From NCBI GenBank assembly GCA_001556125.1, contig LSIG01000094.1, forward strand, positions 1 to 27,332: a stretch of 27,332 nt of DNA, given 5' to 3'. The notes under the pieces are model-generated. The model was not told the origin of the DNA. It worked only from the letters and a program-made list of their open reading frames with translations, and searched no databases. The first letter of the stretch is position 1, and the number at the start of each line of letters is the position of its first letter. This stretch comes from Rhizobiales bacterium CCH10-E5. Lineage in GTDB: Bacteria; Pseudomonadota; Alphaproteobacteria; Rhizobiales; Beijerinckiaceae. The position numbers and the translations under genes are program-made. Positions 7,594 to 15,485 of the stretch are shown piece by piece.

Positions 7594-8490
7594 ATGTCCA
7601 TCGATCCCCACCGCTTCGGCCTCTCCTGCGCCATCACCACCCCGATGCGGGAGGGCGGCAGCGTCGACCTGCCGCGGCTCGTCCACCATGCCCGCCATGT
7701 CCTCGCCCAGGGCTGCGACAGCGTCACGCTGTTCGGCACGACGGGCGAGGGCGCGGCGCTCGGCCTGCCGGCGCGGGGCGCGATGATGGGCGCGCTGCTG
7801 GGAGCGGGCATCGATCCGGCGACGCAGATCTATGCCGGCGTCGCGGCGGCCTCGCTGAACGAGTCGGTCGAGCAGGGACGCCTCGCGCTCGATGCCGGCG
7901 CCAAGGGGCTGCTGGTCGCGCCGCCCTTCTACTTCAAGGGCGTCAGCGACGAGGGGCTCTATCGCTGGTTCTCGCAGCTGTTCGAGAAGCTCGGCCCCTC
8001 CGTGCGCAACGTCATCCTCTACCACATCCCCTCGGTGACGGCGGTGGGCCTGAGCGTCGGGCTGATCGACCGGCTGAAGAAGGCTTTTCCCGGCGTCGTC
8101 ACCGGCGTGAAGGATTCGTCGGGCGACTATGCCAACACCGAGGCCTATCTGAAGGCGCATGGCGAACTCGCCATCCTCGTCGGCGACGAGCGCCTGCTGG
8201 CGAAGGCGGTGCGCAACGGCGCCCAGGGCTCGATCTGCGGCGTCGCCAATCTGGTGCCGCATCTGCTGCGCCCCATCGTCTATGAGGGCAAGGACTCTTC
8301 CGTCGTGAATGCGCTGGTCGACGAGATCTGCTCGCATCCGGTTCTGGCGGCGGTGAAAGCGCTGGTCGGCCACTTGCACGGCGATGCCGGCTATGGCGCG
8401 ATGCGTCCGCCGCTGGAGGCGCTCGACGAAGGGACGCGCAAGCGGCTGTTCGCCGCGTTCGACAAGATCACGCAGGCTAAGGCGGCCTGA
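7594..8490 (+). CDS. DapA-family (dihydrodipicolinate synthase/N-acetylneuraminate lyase) aldolase
   Basis: This is a 298-residue class I TIM-barrel aldolase. The pyruvate-binding GTTGEG motif, the catalytic tyrosine Y143 (ILYHIPS) and the Schiff-base lysine K173 (GVKDSSGDY) are all present, so it should be active. Its place inside a sugar transport operon, opposite dehydrogenase and lactonase genes, argues against lysine synthesis. It favours cleavage of a 2-keto-3-deoxy sugar acid (for example 2-keto-3-deoxy-L-fuconate to pyruvate and L-lactaldehyde). The open frame extends far upstream, overlapping the permease gene. The ATG at 7594 was chosen because it fits the family N-terminus, though its ribosome site (GAAAGACG) is only moderate. 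The specific substrate is inferred. Confidence 0.85.
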   Translation: MSIDPHRFGLSCAITTPMREGGSVDLPRLVHHARHVLAQGCDSVTLFGTTGEGAALGLPARGAMMGALLGAGIDPATQIYAGVAAASLNESVEQGRLALDAGAKGLLVAPPFYFKGVSDEGLYRWFSQLFEKLGPSVRNVILYHIPSVTAVGLSVGLIDRLKKAFPGVVTGVKDSSGDYANTEAYLKAHGELAILVGDERLLAKAVRNGAQGSICGVANLVPHLLRPIVYEGKDSSVVNALVDEICSHPVLAAVKALVGHLHGDAGYGAMRPPLEALDEGTRKRLFAAFDKITQAKAA

Positions 8491-8496
8491 AGGAGG
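8491..8496 (+). promoter_or_regulatory. Perfect Shine-Dalgarno that sets a TTG start
   Basis: AGGAGG lies five bases before the TTG at 8502. The nearby ATG at 8497 would meet a stop after two codons, so the TTG is the start of the regulator gene. A rare start codon compensated by a perfect ribosome site suggests tuned expression of the regulator. Confidence 0.8.
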
Positions 8497-8501
8497 ATGT
8501 C

Positions 8502-9179
8502 TTGAACCAGTCCGAGCAGGATCCGCGCGAGGGCGAGCCGCTGAAGCTGAGGGAGCGCGCCTACGCCTCCTTCACCGAACGGCTGCTGGCGCGCGAGATC
8601 AAGCCCGGGCAGTTCGTGACCCAGCGCGAGCTGGTGGCGCTGACCGGCCTGCCGCTCGGCGCCATCCGGGAGCTGATCCCGCGGCTGGAGGCGGAGGGGC
8701 TGATCAAGACGGTGCCGCAGCGGGGCATGCAGGTCGCCCATGTCGATCTCAACCTGATCCGCAACGCCTTCCAGTTCCGGCTCTTCCTCGAGAAGGAGGC
8801 GACGGCGCTCTATGCGGTCAACGCCACCGACGAGGAGATCGCGCAGCAGCGCGCCCGGCACGAGGCGATCATCGCCCGGGCCGAGGCCGGCGGCGACCCG
8901 CAGCTGATCGAGGATGCCGAGGATGTCGACCGGCTGATGCACGAGGCGATCATCGACCATCTCGACAACGACATCGTCTCCAAGGCCTTCCGCGTCACCT
9001 GGCTGAAGATCAGGCTGATCCGGCAATACGAGACGCGCATCCAGAACCACATCCTGGTGCCGGTCATGCGCGACCACCTGAAGATCATCACCGCCATCGA
9101 GGCCCGCGATCCGATCCGGGCCGCGGAGGAGATGGGCATCCATATCGGCAACGCCCGCACGCGGGCGATGAGTTACTGA
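8502..9179 (+). CDS. GntR-family transcriptional regulator (FCD type)
   Basis: This is a 225-residue cytosolic regulator. An N-terminal winged helix-turn-helix spans about 16-78, with the recognition region TQRELVALTGLPLGAIRELIPRL and the wing KTVPQRGMQV. A helical FCD ligand-binding domain (about 88-220) follows. It contains D/H residues in VDRLMHEAIIDHL and a late histidine, which are the usual metal/ligand positions. It starts with TTG 11 bases after the aldolase stop. It is the likely local repressor of the transport and catabolic operons, responding to a sugar acid or keto-deoxy intermediate. The ligand and operator are inferred. Confidence 0.92.
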   Translation: MNQSEQDPREGEPLKLRERAYASFTERLLAREIKPGQFVTQRELVALTGLPLGAIRELIPRLEAEGLIKTVPQRGMQVAHVDLNLIRNAFQFRLFLEKEATALYAVNATDEEIAQQRARHEAIIARAEAGGDPQLIEDAEDVDRLMHEAIIDHLDNDIVSKAFRVTWLKIRLIRQYETRIQNHILVPVMRDHLKIITAIEARDPIRAAEEMGIHIGNARTRAMSY

Positions 9180-9205
9180 GGAAGGACGTTCGCGGCAGAA
9201 CCGCC

Positions 9206-9310
9206 CCGTCATCCTGGACAAGCTGCGAAGCAGCGCCGTTCCGGGATCCATCATAGGGCCGTGCGCCCCACGATGGATCACGGTCGGCCTGCGGCCGCCC
9301 AGGATGACGG
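9206..9310. repeat. Palindromic element (CCGTCATCCTGG type)
   Basis: The ends CCGTCATCCTGG and CCAGGATGACGG are perfect reverse complements about 80 bp apart. The inner CCGGGATCCATC is partly matched by GATGGATCACGG. It shares CCGGGATCCAT with the element at 21101-21200, so the two probably belong to one family. It occupies the gap between the regulator and TRAP genes. Confidence 0.8.
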
Positions 9311-9397
9311 CGTTTTGGATTTCACGAACAGCCGGTTCTTTGAAGGCCGGGACATCACATCGAGCCGGAAAACCGGCCGCATTGGGAGGAGACCATC

Positions 9398-10390
9398 ATG
9401 ACGACGTTGACGAAACGAGACTTCCTCGCCGGCTCGGCTGCCCTCGCGGGCGCCATCGCCATGCCGAGCGTCCTGCGCGCGCAGGCGACCGTGCTGCGCT
9501 GGGGCGAGATGCTGCCCACGACCCATCCGCAGGTGCAGATGGTCGAGCGCATCGCCAAGCAGGTGAAGGAGAAAAGCGGCGGACGCATCGACATCCAGGC
9601 CTTTCCGGCCGGCCAGCTCGGCTCCGGCAAGGACATGATGGAGTCGGTCGCCTCCGGCGCTCTGACCATGACCACGGACGGGGCGGCCGCGCTCGGCTCC
9701 TTCCTGCCGCAGCTCTCGGTGGTCGAGGCGCCCTATCTCTGGCGCGACGCCGCCCATATGGCGAAGGTCGCCAAGGCGCCGGTCTTCGCGCAGATGAATG
9801 CGGAGCTGGAGAAAAAGCGCGGCATGCGCATGGCCGCCGTGACCTATTACGGCAAGCGCCATCTCACCACGGGCTCCAAGCCGGTGAAGAGCGCAGCCGA
9901 TGTCGCCGGCCTGAAGCTGCGGGTGCCGCCGGTCGATACCTTCCGCGCCATGGTCGAGGCCTGGGGCGCGAAGGCGACGCCGGTGAACTTCAACGAGCTC
10001 TACCTGGCGCTGAGCCAGGGCGCCGTCGACGGGCAGGAGAACCCGCTGCCGACGATCCACAGCGCCAAGCTGCAGGAGGTTCAGAAGCACCTCATCCTGA
10101 CCGGCCACATCATCACGCCACGCCTCGTCATCGTGAACGGCGATTTCTGGAAGGGCCTCAAGGACGCCGACCGCAGCCTGCTGGAGGCGGCCATCGCCGA
10201 GGGTGTCGCCTGGCAGGACGCCGAACTCGCCAGCCAGGAGGGCAGCCTCGTGGCGACGCTGAAGGCCGCCGGCATGAGCGTGACCGAGCCGGATCTCGAG
10301 AGCTTCTCGAAGCCGGTGCTGGCGAGCCTGCCCAAGCAGTTCGAAAGCAAGTGGGGCAAGGGCACCTGGGACGCGCTGGCGGCGCTTTGA
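9398..10390 (+). CDS. dctP: TRAP transporter substrate-binding protein (DctP family)
   Basis: This is a 330-residue periplasmic binding protein of the DctP family, which binds carboxylates such as C4-dicarboxylates or sugar acids. Residues 1-28 form the signal (TKRDFLAGSAALAGA, ending LRAQA). Its Lys-Arg pair in place of Arg-Arg is Tat-like but imperfect. GLKLRVPPVDTF near 165 contains the arginine that contacts the substrate carboxylate in this family. QGAVDGQENPL and the late AIAEGVAWQDAE helix are also typical. GGGAGGAG lies just before the start. It is first of three TRAP genes. The substrate may be an aldonate related to the neighbouring pathway, which is inference. Confidence 0.93.
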   Translation: MTTLTKRDFLAGSAALAGAIAMPSVLRAQATVLRWGEMLPTTHPQVQMVERIAKQVKEKSGGRIDIQAFPAGQLGSGKDMMESVASGALTMTTDGAAALGSFLPQLSVVEAPYLWRDAAHMAKVAKAPVFAQMNAELEKKRGMRMAAVTYYGKRHLTTGSKPVKSAADVAGLKLRVPPVDTFRAMVEAWGAKATPVNFNELYLALSQGAVDGQENPLPTIHSAKLQEVQKHLILTGHIITPRLVIVNGDFWKGLKDADRSLLEAAIAEGVAWQDAELASQEGSLVATLKAAGMSVTEPDLESFSKPVLASLPKQFESKWGKGTWDALAAL

Positions 10391-10411
10391 GGCTCAAGCT
10401 GACCGGATGGG

Positions 10412-10576
10412 GCGCGGGGAACCCTCTCCCGTAGGGAGAGGGCAGGGTGAGGGGTCGGCCGATTGACGCTTTGGCCGCGACCGCACCGCCGCGCCGCTTG
10501 GATTTGATGGTTTCCTGGTCCAGGAGCCAGCACCTCTCCCCTGCCCCTCTCCTTACAGGAGAGGGGTTCCCCGCGC
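10412..10576. repeat. 165-bp inverted-repeat element, copy 1
   Basis: It is bounded by GCGCGGGGAACC on the left and GGTTCCCCGCGC on the right. Each arm has a small CTCTCC/GGAGAG hairpin and is followed by GGCAGGGTGAGG-type sequence. A second copy with a diverged centre is at 22458-22633, and a single-arm relative is at 26573-26606. This copy separates dctP from dctQ and ends 17 bases before the dctQ start. Confidence 0.87.
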
Positions 10577-10593
10577 CTGCTGGATCGACGTCG

Positions 10594-11091
10594 ATGAAAT
10601 CCCTCCTCCACCTCTCCGACCGCATCGTGCGGGCTGCTGCCGTGGCGCTGCTTCTGGCGCTGCTGGTCGCGGTGCTGCTCGGCGTGGTGTCGCGGCAGCT
10701 CAACGCGCCGCTGGCCTGGACCGACGAGCTCGCGCAGTACCTGCTCGTCTGGACGGGTTTCGTCGGCTGGATCATCGCGGCGCGGCGGCGCTCGCATATC
10801 CGCATCACCGTCTTCGCCGAGAAGCTGCCGGCCGGGGCAGGGCGGGTGCTGGAGATCGTGACGCAGGCCGCGATCATCGTCTTCGCGGCGGTGCTGATCC
10901 GCTATTCCTTCGCGCTGATCGAGCGCAACTGGGACGTCGAGTCGATCGCGCTGCCGATCCCGGGGGCGGCGCTCTACATCGTCATGCCGCTGGCGGGGCT
11001 CGCGCTGATCCTGCAGGCGCTGGCCGAGATCGGCGATGTCGTGGCGGGGCGCCGCCATGTCGCGGCCGAGCCGGGGAGCCAGCCGCTGTGA
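10594..11091 (+). CDS. dctQ: TRAP transporter small permease (DctQ family)
   Basis: This is a 165-residue membrane protein with four hydrophobic segments (about 14-36, 48-65, 85-108 and 125-148). The family motif LAWTDELAQYLLVWTGFVGW is in the middle. It bridges the binding protein and the large permease in TRAP uptake systems driven by an ion gradient. The ribosome site is weak because a palindromic repeat ends just upstream. Its stop overlaps the GTG start of dctM (GTGA), indicating translational coupling. Confidence 0.92.
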   Translation: MKSLLHLSDRIVRAAAVALLLALLVAVLLGVVSRQLNAPLAWTDELAQYLLVWTGFVGWIIAARRRSHIRITVFAEKLPAGAGRVLEIVTQAAIIVFAAVLIRYSFALIERNWDVESIALPIPGAALYIVMPLAGLALILQALAEIGDVVAGRRHVAAEPGSQPL

Positions 11092-12374
11092 CGACGCTGA
11101 TGCTGCAGATCCTGCCGGTCTGGTTCGCCGCGCTGCTGATCGGCGTGCCGCTCTTCGTCTCGATGGGGCTGGCGGCGATCGCGTTCGCGTTTCTCGGCGG
11201 CTTCCCGCTCGGCATCGTGCCGCAGAAGATCGCGCAATCGGCCAATTCCTTCCCGCTGCTGGCGGCGCCGCTGTTCATCCTGATGGGCAACATCATGAAT
11301 TCGGCCGGCATCACCGACCGGATCTTCGCCTTCGCCACCGCCTGCGTCGGCTGGCTGCGCGGCGGCCTCTGCCACGCCAACATCCTCGCCAGCGTGATCT
11401 TCGCGGGCATGTCGGGCTCGGCCGTGGCGGATGCCGGCGGCGTCGGCACGCTCGAGATCAAGGCGATGAAGGACGAGGGCTACGACGCCGAGACGGCGGC
11501 CGCGATCACGGCGGCCTCCGCCACGATCGGCCCGATCATCCCGCCCTCGCTGCCGATGGTGATCTATGGCGTCTCGGCGGATGTCTCGATCGGCGGGCTG
11601 TTCCTCGCCGGAATCATCCCCGGCCTGCTGATGGCCGGGCTGCTGATGGCGATGGTGGTGCATGTCGCGAAGAAGCGCGATCTGCCGCGCCATCCCTTCC
11701 CCGGCGCGGCGCAGCTGTGGGTCGCCTACAAGGAGGCGCATTGGGCGCTGATGACGCCGGTGATCCTGTTCGGCGGGATGATGGCCGGCATCTTCACGCC
11801 CACCGAGGCGGCGGCGGTCGCCACGGCCTATGCGCTGGTGCTCGGGCTCTTCGTCTATCGCAGTTTCGCTCTCGACGATCTGCCGGAGCTGGTCGTGCAG
11901 ACGGTCGAGACGACCGGCGTGGTGCTCGCGCTGGTGATGACGGCGGCCGCGCTCGGCTGGTGCCTGTCGATCTCGCGCATCCCGCAGGTGGTCGGCCCGA
12001 TGCTGGTCGATCTCGCCGGCAACCCGTTGATCTTCCTGCTGATCGTCAACCTGCTGCTGCTCTTCGTCGGCTGCTTCATGGAGGCGCTCGCCGCCATGCT
12101 GATCCTGATCCCGATCCTGACGCCGGCGGCGGCGCAGTTCGGGATCGACCCAATCCAGTTCGGGCTGATCTTCGTGCTCAACCTGATGATCGGGACGATC
12201 ACGCCGCCGGTCGGCGTCGTGCTCTTTGTCACGGCGAAGGTCGCCAACATCAGCTTCGAGTCGATGTCGCGGGCGATCGTGCCCTGGCTGATGCCGCTGC
12301 TGGCGGTGCTGGTCGCGATCACGCTGTGGCCGCCGCTGACGACCTGGCTGCCGAACCTCGTGATGGGACGCTGA
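11088..12374 (+). CDS. dctM: TRAP transporter large permease (DctM family)
   Basis: This is a 428-residue inner-membrane protein with about 12 hydrophobic helices, forming the ion-coupled channel of the TRAP system. Family marks are PLFILMGNIMNSAGITDRIF near 65, the GMSGSAVADAGGVGT region near 110, TIGPIIPPSLPMVIYG near 150 and GTITPPVGVVLF near 370. The start is GTG at 11088, overlapping the dctQ stop. It ends 30 bases before the convergent dehydrogenase gene, with no obvious strong terminator between. Confidence 0.95.
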   Translation: MTTLMLQILPVWFAALLIGVPLFVSMGLAAIAFAFLGGFPLGIVPQKIAQSANSFPLLAAPLFILMGNIMNSAGITDRIFAFATACVGWLRGGLCHANILASVIFAGMSGSAVADAGGVGTLEIKAMKDEGYDAETAAAITAASATIGPIIPPSLPMVIYGVSADVSIGGLFLAGIIPGLLMAGLLMAMVVHVAKKRDLPRHPFPGAAQLWVAYKEAHWALMTPVILFGGMMAGIFTPTEAAAVATAYALVLGLFVYRSFALDDLPELVVQTVETTGVVLALVMTAAALGWCLSISRIPQVVGPMLVDLAGNPLIFLLIVNLLLLFVGCFMEALAAMLILIPILTPAAAQFGIDPIQFGLIFVLNLMIGTITPPVGVVLFVTAKVANISFESMSRAIVPWLMPLLAVLVAITLWPPLTTWLPNLVMGR

Positions 12375-12404
12375 GGCTGCGAAGCCCCAGCGTCCCCGCC
12401 GGGC

Positions 12405-13154
12405 TCAGGCCTTGCGGTGGATCTGGAAGCCGGCGAAGGACTGGCTCACCGGCATGATCTCGAGGCTGTTGATGTTGACATGGGCGGGGAGCGTCGCGAC
12501 CCAGAACACCGTGTCGGCGATGTCCTGCGGCTGCAGCGGATCGGCGCCGCCATAGAGCGCGTCATAGGCGGCCTTGTCGCCGCCGTTGCGGACCAGCGTG
12601 AACTCGCTCTCGCAGAGGCCGGGCTCGATCGAGGTGATGCGCACGCCGGTGCCCTGCAGATCCGAGCGCAGGCCGAGCGAGAATTGGCGCACGAAGGCCT
12701 TGGTGCCGCCATAGACGTTGCCGCCGGCATAGGGCCAGTTCGAGGCCACGGAGGCGATGTTGACGATGGCGCCGCGCCGCTCGATCAGCCCCGGCAGCAG
12801 GTGATGGGTCAGCGTCACCAGCCCGGTAACGTTCGTGCCGATCATCGTCTTCCAGTCCGAGAGCTTGGTCTGCGGCGCGGGCTTGGTGCCGAGCGCGAGG
12901 CCGGCATTGTTCAGGAGCACGTCGATCTTCGCGAAGTCGGCCGGCAGGGCCGCGAGCGCCGCCGTCATCGCCGCCTCGTCGGTGATGTCGAAGGCGGCGC
13001 CGTGGAAGCGTTCGCCGAGCTCGGCCTTCAGCGCGTCGAGCCGGTCGGCCCGGCGGCCGGTGCCGATGACGCGCCAGCCGGCGGCGATGAAGCGGCGCGC
13101 GGTCGCGGCGCCGAAGCCGGCGGTGGCGCCGGAGATCAGGATGGTCTTGGTCAT
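12405..13154 (-). CDS. ydfG: Short-chain dehydrogenase, YdfG-like (3-hydroxy acid / malonic semialdehyde reductase type)
   Basis: This is a 249-residue Rossmann-fold SDR. The nucleotide motif is SGATAGFGAATA (8-19), followed by GTGRRADRL, which fits NADP preference. NNAG is at 82-85, the catalytic serine is S135 (or S138), and Y148 and K152 sit in VYGGTKAF. WPYAGGNVYGGTKAFVRQFSL and LPAHVNINSLEIMPVSQS closely match E. coli YdfG, which reduces 3-hydroxy acids and semialdehydes. The ATG at 13154 has GGAAAC upstream. It is transcribed in the same direction as the upstream polyphosphate kinase gene. A role in the sugar locus is possible, but the similarity points to the YdfG activity. Confidence 0.87.
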   Translation of the reverse strand: MTKTILISGATAGFGAATARRFIAAGWRVIGTGRRADRLDALKAELGERFHGAAFDITDEAAMTAALAALPADFAKIDVLLNNAGLALGTKPAPQTKLSDWKTMIGTNVTGLVTLTHHLLPGLIERRGAIVNIASVASNWPYAGGNVYGGTKAFVRQFSLGLRSDLQGTGVRITSIEPGLCESEFTLVRNGGDKAAYDALYGGADPLQPQDIADTVFWVATLPAHVNINSLEIMPVSQSFAGFQIHRKA

Positions 13155-13256
13155 GGTCGGGTTTCCGGGTTGGGGGATCAAAAGACGACAGGCGGCCCGG
13201 ACCGCGCCCGGTTGCTCCGGTGCGAGGCTGGACCGCGAGCGGGGATCAGCGGTCGC

Positions 13257-14231
13257 TCAGACCTCACCGCCCTGATGGAGGTAGTGCTTCACGTCGAGGA
13301 CGATCTTGCGGTCGAGTTCGCCGATCGCGGCCTCGTCGCGGCCATCATAGGGGATCGAGAGCAGGACGTGGCGGATGGCGTTGAGCCGGGCCCGCAGCTT
13401 GTCGTTGCCGCGGATGACATGCCAGGGCGCCCGGTCGGTTGAGCTGCGCCGGAGCATTTCATCGAAGGCTTCCGAATAGGCGGCGAAGCGCGGGATCGCC
13501 TCGAAGTCGATCGGCGAGAGCTTCCAGCGCTTGAGCGGGTCGTGCCAGCGCGCATGCAGCCGCAGCATCTGCATCTCGGGGCCGATGGTGATGAAGAGCT
13601 TGATCAGGCGGATGCCGTCGCGCACCAGCATGCCCTCGAAGGCTGGCGCCTCGTGCAGCAGGGTGTCGGTCTGCTCCGGCGTGCAGAAGCCCATGACACG
13701 CTCGACGCCGGCGCGGTTGTACCAGGAGCGGTCGAAGAAGACGATCTCGCCGGCCGTCGGCATCTGCGCCGCGTAGCGCTGGAAATACCATTGCCCCGCC
13801 TCGCTGTCGGAGGGTTTTGAGAGGGCCACGACGCGGGCCTGGCGCGGGTTGAGGTGCTGGGTGAAGCGGCCGATCGTTCCGCCCTTGCCGGCGCCGTCGC
13901 GACCCTCGAAAACGATGACGACGCGCTCCTTGCGCTCGCGCACCCAGGTCGCGAGCTTCTGCAGCTCGATCTGGAGCGGCTCCAGCTCGCGCTCGTAGCG
14001 CTTGCGCTTCATGCGTTTGCCGTAGGGGTATTCGCCGCTGCGGAAGGCGGCGTCCGTGATCGCCTCGGGCAGCGTCTCGGCCTCGATGTCGAAGCCCTGC
14101 GGACCGAGGGGCTTGCGGGGCGTCTTCGTCTTCGGTGTCCTGCCCGTGGTGGCTGGAGCCGGGCCCTCGCCGCTGTCGGAAACCAGGCGGATCGCGGATT
14201 TCTTGGTGCGCGCTGACAGGGTCTTGGCCAT
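13257..14231 (-). CDS. ppk2: Polyphosphate kinase 2 (PPK2 family)
   Basis: This is a 324-residue cytosolic enzyme that transfers phosphate between polyphosphate and nucleotides. Walker A is EGRDGAGKGG (109-118), and Walker B is FFDRSWYNRAG with D167. The lid region has RWHDPLKRWKLSP (228-240) and the APWHVI segment at 268-273 with conserved basic residues. This is a one-domain PPK2 of class I-like length. The first 60 residues are basic and low-complexity and precede the conserved core. It is divergent from phoR, 134 bp away, so a phosphate-store enzyme sits next to the phosphate-starvation regulon. I see no Pho box in that gap. Confidence 0.93.
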   Translation of the reverse strand: MAKTLSARTKKSAIRLVSDSGEGPAPATTGRTPKTKTPRKPLGPQGFDIEAETLPEAITDAAFRSGEYPYGKRMKRKRYERELEPLQIELQKLATWVRERKERVVIVFEGRDGAGKGGTIGRFTQHLNPRQARVVALSKPSDSEAGQWYFQRYAAQMPTAGEIVFFDRSWYNRAGVERVMGFCTPEQTDTLLHEAPAFEGMLVRDGIRLIKLFITIGPEMQMLRLHARWHDPLKRWKLSPIDFEAIPRFAAYSEAFDEMLRRSSTDRAPWHVIRGNDKLRARLNAIRHVLLSIPYDGRDEAAIGELDRKIVLDVKHYLHQGGEV

Positions 14232-14365
14232 CGGAGCCTCCTCGGCAATGCGCCCAGCCTAGCGGGCCTCAGCGGCGAAGGGAATTGACGGGCGCCGCGC
14301 CGGCCATCAGGAAGGGGCGCCCGCCTGCGCCGCTTCCTCCGGTGCCGTCCGTGTCGAGGTTTCCC

Positions 14366-15424
14366 ATGCCCGGTGCCGTCGATCCCCTAGCCGCCACGAC
14401 GCAGGCGCTCGTCGAAGCGATGGGGTCGGCTGCGCTGCTGCTGGATGCGCAGGGGGTGGCCCAGGCGCTGAGCCCGGCGATGCGCGCCCTGATCCCGGCG
14501 CTGGAAAAGGGACGGCTGCTGACACTGGTGATGCGCGATCCGGACCTGATCGAGGCGATCGAAGGCGTCTCGCGGCAGGGGGGACGGCAGGTGATCGAGC
14601 TGATCGAGCGCGTGCCGGTGGAGCGCACCTTCCGCATCCATATCGCTGCGCTGGGCAGCGAGGGTGTCCGGCGACCGGTGCTGCTGACCTTCGAGGACCT
14701 CAGCGAGCAGCGCGTCACCGAGCGGATGCGGGTCGACTTCGTCGCCAATGCCAGCCACGAGCTGCGCACGCCGCTGGCCTCGCTGCTCGGCTTCGTCGAG
14801 ACGCTGCAGGGCCCGGCGCGCAACGATGCCGGCGCGCGCGACCGTTTCCTGGCGATCATGCGCGAGCAGGGGCTGCGCATGGCGCGGCTGGTGGACGACC
14901 TGCTCTCGCTTTCGCGGATCGAACTGCGCGCCCATCTGGCGCCGGAGACGCCGGTCGATCTGACCGGCATCTCGCGCGAGATCGTGGATTCGCTGACGCT
15001 GATGGCACGCGAGCGCGAGGTGACGCTGACGCTGCGGGCGCCGACCGAGCCGGTAAACGTACCGGGCGACCGCGACGAGCTGCTGCGGCTGATGGAAAAC
15101 CTCGTCGAGAACGCGATCAAGTACGGCAAGAGCGGCGGAGAGGTCGTGATCGACGTCGTCGACGGGCCGCTCGAGGTCAGCGTCGGCGTGCGCGACGATG
15201 GGCCGGGCATCGCACCGGAGCATCTGCCGCGGCTGACGGAGCGCTTCTACCGGGTCGACACCGCGGCGAGCCGCGAGGCCGGCGGCACGGGGCTCGGCCT
15301 CGCCATCGTCAAGCACATCGTGCTGCGCCATCGCGGACGCCTGACGATCGAGAGCGCGCTCGGCGAGGGCGCGACGTTCAGGGCTGTTTTGCCACGTTTC
15401 GGGGCTTCGGCGCGCAAGCCTTGA
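14366..15424 (+). CDS. phoR: Phosphate regulon sensor histidine kinase PhoR, without membrane segment
   Basis: This is a 352-residue histidine kinase. A PAS-like region spans 12-115 (LLLDAQGVAQALSPAMR onward). The dimerisation box DFVANASHELRTPLASL carries the phosphorylated H131. The ATPase domain has N-box NLVENAIKYG (245-254), DDGPGI (277-282), RFYR and GGTGLGLAI (307-315). The start at 14366 is preceded by GAGG. The frame is open upstream to 14135, but that part is antisense to ppk2 and contains no hydrophobic helix. So this PhoR lacks the N-terminal membrane anchor seen in most PhoR proteins. It leads the pst-pho cluster and probably senses phosphate through PstSCAB-PhoU. Confidence 0.92.
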   Translation: MPGAVDPLAATTQALVEAMGSAALLLDAQGVAQALSPAMRALIPALEKGRLLTLVMRDPDLIEAIEGVSRQGGRQVIELIERVPVERTFRIHIAALGSEGVRRPVLLTFEDLSEQRVTERMRVDFVANASHELRTPLASLLGFVETLQGPARNDAGARDRFLAIMREQGLRMARLVDDLLSLSRIELRAHLAPETPVDLTGISREIVDSLTLMAREREVTLTLRAPTEPVNVPGDRDELLRLMENLVENAIKYGKSGGEVVIDVVDGPLEVSVGVRDDGPGIAPEHLPRLTERFYRVDTAASREAGGTGLGLAIVKHIVLRHRGRLTIESALGEGATFRAVLPRFGASARKP

Positions 15425-15450
15425 GGGCGTTTCTTAACGCTGCGTGACGC

Positions 15451-15485
15451 CTTCATGACAGCGTGCGTGACGAAGTGTCATGAAG
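15451..15485. promoter_or_regulatory. 10-bp perfect dyad overlapping the Pho box
   Basis: CTTCATGACA (15451-15460) and TGTCATGAAG (15476-15485) are perfect reverse complements with a 15-bp spacer. The right arm is the first PhoB repeat, and the left arm contains an inverted PhoB half-site (ATGACAG). It could be an extra PhoB site in opposite orientation or a hairpin after phoR. Confidence 0.6.

Noticed and set aside
12375..12404. Terminator between convergent dctM and ydfG
   Set aside because: Only a weak imperfect stem can be drawn in the 30-base gap and there is no T-run.
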